NCBI GenBank assembly: GCA_031282605.1
Contig: JAITDK010000304.1
Location: 1-11,338 of the forward strand
Reading direction: 5' to 3'
DNA: 11,338 nucleotides
Origin: Oscillospiraceae bacterium
GTDB taxonomy: Bacteria; Bacillota; Clostridia; Christensenellales; Aristaeellaceae
The notes beneath the pieces are model-generated. The model was not told the DNA's origin, searched no databases, and was given only the letters and a program-made list of their open reading frames with translations. Positions 6,213 to 11,338 of this stretch are shown here, piece by piece. Both the position numbers and the translations under genes were made by a program. How positions within the stretch are numbered: position 1 is the stretch's first letter; the number at the start of each line of letters is the position of its first letter.

Positions 6213-8306
6213 CTACTTTGCGATCGTGCCGATAACCTCGGTGATTGATTCGATATCCGCAATCGCTTCGACAATAACGGCGTTGAGGTCTTCCTCCTGA
6301 AGCGACAGTTCCCGCTCCAGTATGGCGATCTCGTCCGCGAAATCCGCCGAGCCGCTGTCGTTTTTTTCCATTAGCGAACGGATTACGCCATGCAGATTAG
6401 CGGCGGAGTCAATGTAACCCGTTCCCCACGCATTCTTGGCGTCCGGCCGAAGAACCTGATTGATGAAGTATTCAACCGTCGCTTCGTCGAACGAGTAGGC
6501 GTACCAGTTGAGGTCAATCTGCCAGAGATATTCATCCAGCGCGGTTATCGCGTCGCCGACCTTGACGGCCTCGATCGCGTCGCGCAGCGCAGCCACGTTG
6601 GTTTGCTTATACTTATATACAAACTGTACCGATTCATTCCAATCGATCGTATACAGTTTCTGTTGTATATCCTTGTACAGGGCGTTGAGCTGCCGGTTTA
6701 CCGCGTCCGCGTCTTCGGTCGGGACGCTCAATAGACGTTCGGCCAGCGCGACCGAGGCTTCCTCAGCCGCCGCCGCAGCAGCAGCGAGCGCTGACGCGTT
6801 CTCGTCGCCGTCCGTATTGATCTGGGAGGCGAAGGCACGGAAGAAGCTTGCGTAATCCGTCGGCCTTACGTCCGTCTGATCGAACATGATCGCCAGCGAT
6901 CCGTACAACTTAATGCTGTAGGCGAACGTTTCCGGATCATATCCCGACGATTCTTCGTTGTCGCTGCTTGAATGGTAAGCGCTTTCTCCCACGCCGTCGT
7001 CTTCTATCATCCCGCTGTCGATAACCGGGATGCCTGAGATGGAGTATGGCCAGCCTTCCGTCCACGTCCACATGGGCGACGAGACGTCAAATCCGTCCAG
7101 CGGGTTGCCGTCAACGCTCTTGCCGTAGGATAGGATAAAGTCCGCGAACTCATACGGCACGCGCATCCTGTAGGAATCGGCGCTGCCGTGAACCACGCCC
7201 CCGTCTATGTTGATGGTCAGGAACGTATCGTCGGCCCACTCGGGGTGATTGCGCGTGCTGACCCAGCAGCCCGCCGCCCAGTCATACCGCGAGTCCGCAA
7301 AGCCCCATTCTTCCGCCGGATTGAACACGATACGGATAGACCGGCGGGGTTTATAGCCGCTATCGCTCATGGCCTTGGCGATGCCCAGCAGCGCGGCGCT
7401 GCCGGACGCGTTATCGTCAAAGGCGTGGAAGTATCCGTCATAGTGCCCGATCAGGCTGACAGACTGCAGAGCGCCGTCCGTGCCGGGCAGTTCGCATACG
7501 ATAGAATAGGCTTCGCCGCTATACGTTACCGTGCTATCGACCGTCAGGATGGCTGTAACCGAGCCGCCGTTCTTTTCGATAGCGGCTTTCAGCGCGTTGC
7601 CGTCCGTGATACTGATGTTCAGCGCGGGCACGTCAGCCGGGCCGCAATAATCCTGCACGCCTAACGTATCCTCCGTATATGTCGCGTATCCGCCGGAGCT
7701 TACCGCGATGACGCCCGCCGCACCCTTCGCGACGGCCTGATACGCCGGCCAGTTGATCCACCAATCCTCTACCTGATTGATGTCCACCAGCACAAACTTC
7801 CCGGCGACGTCCAGACCCTCATAGTCGGCGTCCGTGCCTGAGTTTGCGTATATGATCTCGTACGCCTGATCCTTCACGTGGAAGTCTATCTGTTCCGCCG
7901 CTAAAAGCGCCGTATATTCACCGCCTTCAGTGTCGGTGAATATAACGCTGCCTTCCTTGAATGTCCATGTATCCAATTCAACCGGCTCTTTAGTTACGGT
8001 AAACCCGAATCGCTCCATCTCGGCCGCGATATAATCCCCGGTTTCCAGCTCGGCCGCCGAACCGGCGTTGCGGAATCCAAGGTCGGGGTTATTGCCGAAC
8101 GCGCGGATATTCTCAAGCGCCGACTTCGCGTATTCGACGTCGATCTTGTCCGCAAACGCGGATAACACCGTGCTTTGTGCGTCAATCGGCGTGACTGGCG
8201 CGTCAGCCAAGGCGCACGCGCTCAGTGTCAGCAACGCCGCAACGATCACCATTGCGAGGACGCGCGCGCGGCGAGCTTTTGTAAGACTGGATTTCATCCG
8301 GATCAA
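6213..8306 (-). CDS. M28-family zinc metallopeptidase lipoprotein with PA domain
   Basis: A predicted extracytoplasmic aminopeptidase of the M28 family, 697 residues. After a basic N-terminus and hydrophobic stretch, LSAC (28-31) is a good lipobox with C31 as the lipidated residue. A PA-type domain (about 140-260, GAAGVIAVSS core) is inserted before the catalytic part. The two-zinc site is complete: H288 with D290, D298 of DDNASG, E332-E333, D368 and H445. The last 200 residues (about 485-697) form a mostly helical, alanine- and glutamate-rich tail that I do not recognise; with it the protein is much longer than simple M28 enzymes. The start is TTG at 8306, with AGAAGGG seven bases upstream; the ATG at 8297 lacks a well-spaced site. 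It lies 131 bp after the polyferredoxin gene and could share its transcript or use its own promoter. Natural substrate unknown. Confidence 0.88.
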   Translation of the reverse strand: MIRMKSSLTKARRARVLAMVIVAALLTLSACALADAPVTPIDAQSTVLSAFADKIDVEYAKSALENIRAFGNNPDLGFRNAGSAAELETGDYIAAEMERFGFTVTKEPVELDTWTFKEGSVIFTDTEGGEYTALLAAEQIDFHVKDQAYEIIYANSGTDADYEGLDVAGKFVLVDINQVEDWWINWPAYQAVAKGAAGVIAVSSGGYATYTEDTLGVQDYCGPADVPALNISITDGNALKAAIEKNGGSVTAILTVDSTVTYSGEAYSIVCELPGTDGALQSVSLIGHYDGYFHAFDDNASGSAALLGIAKAMSDSGYKPRRSIRIVFNPAEEWGFADSRYDWAAGCWVSTRNHPEWADDTFLTINIDGGVVHGSADSYRMRVPYEFADFILSYGKSVDGNPLDGFDVSSPMWTWTEGWPYSISGIPVIDSGMIEDDGVGESAYHSSSDNEESSGYDPETFAYSIKLYGSLAIMFDQTDVRPTDYASFFRAFASQINTDGDENASALAAAAAAAEEASVALAERLLSVPTEDADAVNRQLNALYKDIQQKLYTIDWNESVQFVYKYKQTNVAALRDAIEAVKVGDAITALDEYLWQIDLNWYAYSFDEATVEYFINQVLRPDAKNAWGTGYIDSAANLHGVIRSLMEKNDSGSADFADEIAILERELSLQEEDLNAVIVEAIADIESITEVIGTIAK

Positions 8307-8366
8307 TGTGAAGCCCTTCTTTCCATGATGCGTTCAAGGTTAGTCAAAACCCACCCCTTTTGATTC

Positions 8367-8394
8367 ATATTATTTCATTTTGTTCCCTGATTAA
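8367..8394 (-). promoter_or_regulatory. Possible promoter for the peptidase gene
   Basis: The 131-bp gap before the peptidase has an AT-rich patch unlike its surroundings. On the minus strand TAATAT (8367-8372) lies 16 bp from TTAATC (8389-8394). Both match the consensus poorly. No convincing terminator follows the polyferredoxin gene; only small hairpins without a T-tract are seen near 8400-8420. Confidence 0.28.
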
Positions 8395-8437
8395 CCGATG
8401 AATTTGCAGGATTCATGCAGCGTCAGCCCGCTGGCTC

Positions 8438-9322
8438 TCAGATTTTCAAACTATCGCGCCTCGCCGCAATGCTGCGCGGATCAGTGCGTCCAATGGCTCC
8501 GGCGGGACAAGCGCGCCGACAATTCCCGCATCGCACGCATTCTATATGGTTGCACTCGCGCGCCGGGTCTATCCTCATCGGACAGTTTTTGCGGCAGGCG
8601 CCGCACGACGTACATTTATTCTCATCAATATAATAGCGAAACATGGCGACCTTGTTGAACAAGCCGTATATCGCTCCAAGCGGGCAGACATACTTGCAGA
8701 ACGGTCGCGCTATCAATATGGACGCGGCGACGGTTATCGTTAATATAAACGCCTTCCAACTGAACAGCAGGCCGAGCGCGTCGCGGATCATCGGGTTCTG
8801 AATGGCCAGCGGGATTCCGGCCTCTAGCGTACCCGCAGGGCATATCCATTTACAGAACCAGGGAGAGCCTCCGCCGACCGCGTTCACGACGGTCAAGGGC
8901 AGCGCGACCACGAATAAAACCAATATTATATACTTAAGCCATCTAAGCGTGCGGTCAAAGCCGAACCCGCTCACGCGTTCCTTCCATCCCTTAGGCAGCG
9001 GAATCCGGTGAAGCAGTTCCTGTATCCATCCAAACGGGCAGAGGAACCCGCACACAAACCGTCCCAGCACGCCGCCCATTAATAGGAAAAAACCCGCGAG
9101 ATAATATGAGAACCGATATCCCGATTTACCCAGCACCGCCTGCAGCGCGCCGATCGGGCACGATCCCAGGCTGCCGGGACAAGAGTAACAATTCAGTCCC
9201 GGAACGCAGATTTGCTTCAGGCGGCCCTGATACAATCTCCCCGTCCAGAACCCAGTTAAATGTCCGTTGGTCAGCAACGCCCAGCCCGCTTGGACGAATC
9301 CCCTTATAGAACGCTGACGCAC
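8438..9322 (-). CDS. Membrane-bound 4Fe-4S polyferredoxin, NapH/CcoG-like
   Basis: A 294-residue integral membrane iron-sulfur protein expected to move electrons between a cytoplasmic donor and a membrane or extracytoplasmic acceptor. Cysteine motifs in order: C39, C45, C48 and C55 in a CxxCP-type N-terminal region; CGFLCP (91-96); CKWICP (157-162); CKYVCP (209-214); then two ferredoxin motifs, CxxCxxCxxxCP at 237-248 and 262-273, enough for two 4Fe-4S clusters. Membrane spans lie near 70-95, 128-148 and 188-206. I chose GTG at 9322 because AAGGAG (9334-9339) lies 11 bases upstream and the protein then begins MRQRSIRGFVQ, as relatives do. An ATG at 9376 would add 18 residues with no ribosome binding site, inside an inverted repeat. 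It is downstream of the mini-protein and TlpA-like genes, probably in one operon. Confidence 0.88.
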   Translation of the reverse strand: MRQRSIRGFVQAGWALLTNGHLTGFWTGRLYQGRLKQICVPGLNCYSCPGSLGSCPIGALQAVLGKSGYRFSYYLAGFFLLMGGVLGRFVCGFLCPFGWIQELLHRIPLPKGWKERVSGFGFDRTLRWLKYIILVLFVVALPLTVVNAVGGGSPWFCKWICPAGTLEAGIPLAIQNPMIRDALGLLFSWKAFILTITVAASILIARPFCKYVCPLGAIYGLFNKVAMFRYYIDENKCTSCGACRKNCPMRIDPARECNHIECVRCGNCRRACPAGAIGRTDPRSIAARRDSLKI

Positions 9323-9373
9323 CGAATTCACCGCTCCTTCATGAATGGTATCGACGTCTATAACGCGCGCCGA

Positions 9374-9421
9374 CATCGGGCAAACGCGTTCGTTTCAGAT
9401 AAACGCGTTCGTTACCCGATG
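9374..9421. repeat. Nested direct and inverted repeats between mini-protein and polyferredoxin genes
   Basis: CATCGGG (9374-9380) and CCCGATG (9415-9421) form a 7-bp inverted repeat. Between them the 13-bp AAACGCGTTCGTT occurs twice (9382-9394 and 9401-9413), a 19-bp period. Each copy holds the palindrome AACGCGTT. In RNA the outer arms and the two palindromes could pair into one interrupted stem. It covers the mini-protein stop codon and the alternative ATG of the polyferredoxin gene. Confidence 0.75.
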
Positions 9422-9576
9422 CCTACGCACTCCATGCAGACACGGATGGCCTTCATCAGTATGACGCCGAGTTCACCGCGCGCGACCCCAATGACAATCA
9501 GAATCGTCCCGCACCCGATCAAGGTCGGCGATATCCAACGCCGACCGCCTTCCCGGCGCGATTCCCTCCGCGTCAT
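9412..9576 (-). CDS. CD1871A-like CXXC motif mini-protein
   Basis: A 54-residue membrane mini-protein. The N-terminus is strongly basic (R3, R4, R7, R8, R12, R13), followed by one hydrophobic span (about 15-32), then RGELGVILMKAIRVCMECVGIG-type sequence with a cysteine pair C47-x-x-C50 and a GIG ending. This pattern, basic start, one span, RGE, KAI, C-x-E-C and GIG end, is that of the small CD1871A-family CXXC proteins of Clostridia, recognised here from memory. By the positive-inside rule the cysteine pair faces outward. AGGGGGA lies six bases before the ATG. It begins 22 bp after the TlpA-like gene and precedes the polyferredoxin gene, so a role as thiol relay or small subunit is plausible but inferred. 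C22 lies within the span. Confidence 0.8.
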   Translation of the reverse strand: MTRRESRREGGRRWISPTLIGCGTILIVIGVARGELGVILMKAIRVCMECVGIG

Positions 9577-9598
9577 ACTGAATCCCCCTTTATTTACG

Positions 9599-10255
9599 CT
9601 AACGCGCGTCCAGTGTGGCTATGGCGGACTCAATCTCCTCGACCCATCGCTGCGCGTCATATGAACCGAGCAGCGTCTTGAACACCGCGCCCGTTTCATC
9701 AAGGAAGAATGTCGTCGGCACAAACTGCAGGTCGACTATGAACGCGTTCCACAGCCCGGCGTCGGGCAGCAGCACGGGATACCGCACACCGGCGTTCTCC
9801 AGCAGGGCGATGCCGTCCGCGAGCGCGGACGTATCCACCGCGCCGGTGTCCGGGTTCACTGAATCCTGCAGCACACCAATAAGCTGTACTCCCTTTTCGG
9901 CATATTCGTCGGCGATCCTGCCCAATTCCGGCAGTTCCGCGACGCACGACGGGCACCACGTTGCGAATATGTTTAGTATGGTCAGTTTATTCTCGATGAA
10001 CGCGGATTGCGAGATCGAGTCTCCGCTTATCGTATGCGTTGAAAACTTCACGCCCCACTCGGTATCGTCCGTCGGTACGTCTGATGACGCCGCCCAGGAA
10101 CCGGCGGCCCCCGATGCCGGCGTCTCTAGCTTGCAATACCAAGGCACGTCGTCTTCCGCGTTCGCGCCGGGAATGAGGTAGATGGCCAGCGCGGAGATGA
10201 TGAGGAAGGCTGTTAGGGTTATTGAGCAATCCCGCTTAAGCCGCTTGTTGAACAT
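9599..10255 (-). CDS. TlpA/ResA-like extracytoplasmic thiol-disulfide oxidoreductase
   Basis: A 218-residue thioredoxin-fold protein expected to reduce or exchange disulfides outside the cytoplasmic membrane. A basic N-terminus and hydrophobic span (about 11-30) end in ANA before E34, so it is secreted or membrane-anchored. The thioredoxin domain (about 75-215) contains FATWCPSC with the active pair C101 and C104, the LIGVLQDS strand, and the cis-proline in FVPTTFF (P180). The length and the insertion before the domain fit the TlpA group rather than thioredoxin. I chose ATG at 10255 because AGGAGG (10264-10269) is eight bases upstream; an upstream frame to 10312 has no such site and would put 19 polar residues before the signal. 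It stands first in a tight run with the CXXC mini-protein and polyferredoxin genes. Partner proteins unknown. Confidence 0.9.
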   Translation of the reverse strand: MFNKRLKRDCSITLTAFLIISALAIYLIPGANAEDDVPWYCKLETPASGAAGSWAASSDVPTDDTEWGVKFSTHTISGDSISQSAFIENKLTILNIFATWCPSCVAELPELGRIADEYAEKGVQLIGVLQDSVNPDTGAVDTSALADGIALLENAGVRYPVLLPDAGLWNAFIVDLQFVPTTFFLDETGAVFKTLLGSYDAQRWVEEIESAIATLDAR

Positions 10256-10285
10256 GTTACACGCCTCCTGCAATAATTGATTACA

Positions 10286-10348
10286 CGAGTGGAGCACGTT
10301 TGCGCGCTCCACTCGCTGGTGTCGCTCTAACGGTCGCCTAACGACCGT
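10286..10348 (-). other. Two hairpins between the CPYS gene and the TlpA-like gene
   Basis: In the 108-bp gap, CGAGTGGAGC (10286-10295) pairs perfectly with 10306-10315 around a 10-base loop, and ACGGTCG (10330-10336) pairs with CGACCGT (10342-10348) around five bases. In the minus-strand transcript neither is followed by a run of U. They may be inefficient terminators or processing or stability elements that lower or separate expression of the downstream redox genes. No good promoter was recognised in the gap. Confidence 0.5.
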
Positions 10349-10363
10349 CTTTCAGCCGAACGG

Positions 10364-11338
10364 TTACTTCAGCGTGCGGATCGTCTTTCCGCCGAAGAAA
10401 TCCTCGAAGAAGCTGAATATCGACAGCCTGGCCTTCTCGCCGTAGATCGACGTCTTGGCGGCGTCTATGAAGGATACGCCTTCGTAGTACAGCGTATCGG
10501 CCTGCGCGTCGTCCGGCGTGACCGCCGTGCCATACTTGACAGGTTCGGCGGCGGACTGGATAATTCCTGCGTAAGTGCTGCCTGATGAGCTGGTTTGCGC
10601 CGCGATGGCCAGCGGATTGCCGTTGGCGTCGACGTTATCCTTGTTGTATACCAGCAGCGTAGGCACGCCGAAGTGGGTTACCAGTCGTCCGGCGATAAGC
10701 AGATCCTCGCTCTTTACGCCGAGTTTCTTCGACAGGTAGAATTCGTCGTTTGCGAACGTATACGCGTTGTAGTCCACGCCGAAGTATGTCTGCAGGTATG
10801 CGCTAAGCCTCACGAACAGCCCGGCTATGCCTTCGTCCCTGCGAATTTCGGTGCTGCTGCCCTTACCGTCCAGGCGCGGATCGAACACGTAGATCGCGTT
10901 CACGCCGTAGGACTTGGCGATTTGGTTGATCGGCGCCAGGAATCCCTTAGAGTACGGGCACCACGCTCCGCCCAGGTAGACGGCGTAGTTGCCTTCTTGC
11001 TGCAAGATCCTCACGAGTACGGGGAACGGGATCGACTTGAACACATGGTCGCTGTCGCTCAGGTTATTGAACTGGGCGGAATACTTCTGCCCATCGAGTG
11101 CGCCGGTGAAATCCAGCGTGAACGAACCCCACGTGTATTGGAACAAGTCGAATGTCCTAAGCCCGGACTCAGCCTTACCCAGCAACTCAGAGACCCGCGC
11201 GCGGAAGCCCTCAGCCTGCGTGTCGTCCGTGAAGTCGACGGTCGAAGCGTCGATGAAATCCACCACCGTGTTCTTCACGTTCGGCGCGTCGTCCGTGCCG
11301 ATGTTCTCCTTGAGCAGCAACACAACGGACGGGCTGTT
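10364..11338 (-). CDS. Thioredoxin-fold protein with CPYS active site, N-terminus outside the window
   Basis: The open frame runs through the right edge, so the start and probably a signal sequence are missing; 324 residues are visible. Numbered from the edge, a thioredoxin-like domain lies at about 85-235, with GGAWCPYSKG placing C127 and S130 at the active site and FGVPTLLVYNKDN providing the cis-proline (P226). It is a single-cysteine (CxxS) site, and C127 is the only cysteine seen. The first residues, SPSVVLLLKEN followed by VDFIDAS, resemble the end of the visible domain (VPTLLVYNKDN, then VSFIDAA), suggesting a preceding second copy of the domain off the edge. It lies upstream of the TlpA-like gene in the same direction, 108 bp apart. 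A thiol or disulfide-linked function outside the membrane is likely; I cannot name a family. Confidence 0.75.
   Translation of the reverse strand, partial: NSPSVVLLLKENIGTDDAPNVKNTVVDFIDASTVDFTDDTQAEGFRARVSELLGKAESGLRTFDLFQYTWGSFTLDFTGALDGQKYSAQFNNLSDSDHVFKSIPFPVLVRILQQEGNYAVYLGGAWCPYSKGFLAPINQIAKSYGVNAIYVFDPRLDGKGSSTEIRRDEGIAGLFVRLSAYLQTYFGVDYNAYTFANDEFYLSKKLGVKSEDLLIAGRLVTHFGVPTLLVYNKDNVDANGNPLAIAAQTSSSGSTYAGIIQSAAEPVKYGTAVTPDDAQADTLYYEGVSFIDAAKTSIYGEKARLSIFSFFEDFFGGKTIRTLK

Noticed and set aside
8303..8326. Seven-codon reading frame whose TGA overlaps the peptidase TTG start
   Set aside because: It looks like a possible translational leader, but it has no clear ribosome binding site of its own and is short enough to be chance.
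9323..9376. Longer polyferredoxin start at ATG 9376
   Set aside because: There is no ribosome binding site upstream, and the ATG lies in an inverted repeat. The 18 added residues do not look like the family N-terminus. It remains possible.
10256..10312. Longer TlpA-like start at 10312
   Set aside because: The extension overlaps a hairpin, has no ribosome binding site, and would precede the signal segment with polar residues. AGGAGG supports 10255.

Overview
The window looks like chromosomal DNA from a high-GC member of the Clostridia (Bacillota). The evidence is strong AGGAGG-type ribosome binding sites, GTG and TTG starts, a lipobox on a secreted peptidase, a CD1871A-like mini-protein, and an LmrA/LanT-like heterodimeric ABC pair. 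A finer placement, such as an uncultured Christensenellales-like gut lineage, is only a guess. No tRNA, rRNA, CRISPR array, transposase, integrase or phage gene is visible.

Layout, left to right. Bases 1-333 hold no gene. They contain a string of small hairpins that resembles a dispersed palindromic repeat, an 8-bp tandem repeat, and an 11-bp inverted repeat whose 39-bp spacer carries promoter-like sequences facing both ways. A family 5 extracellular solute-binding protein (334-2283, minus) follows, with no permease or ATPase genes of its own in the window. A 277-bp divergent intergenic region (2284-2560) holds a near-consensus promoter for each side. A perfect 14-bp inverted repeat sits at the predicted transcription start of the solute-binding protein gene. 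To the right are two overlapping genes for a heterodimeric ABC exporter (2561-4366 and 4359-6158, plus), closed by a strong hairpin terminator.

From 6213 to the right edge every gene is on the minus strand. In transcription order, from the right edge: a thioredoxin-fold protein with a CPYS site, cut by the window edge; a TlpA/ResA-like thiol-disulfide protein (CPSC); a 54-residue CXXC membrane mini-protein of the CD1871A type; a NapH/CcoG-like membrane polyferredoxin; and an M28-family metallopeptidase lipoprotein with a PA domain.

The four right-hand genes look like one redox module. A membrane iron-sulfur protein is placed to feed electrons across the membrane, the mini-protein could relay them through its cysteine pair, and the TlpA-like and CPYS proteins would be the extracytoplasmic thiol partners. 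This electron route is inferred from gene order, predicted topology and motifs. No CcdA/DsbD-type transporter is visible in the window. The peptidase and the solute-binding protein together suggest outside-the-cell peptide processing and uptake, but nothing in the sequence ties them to the exporter's substrate.
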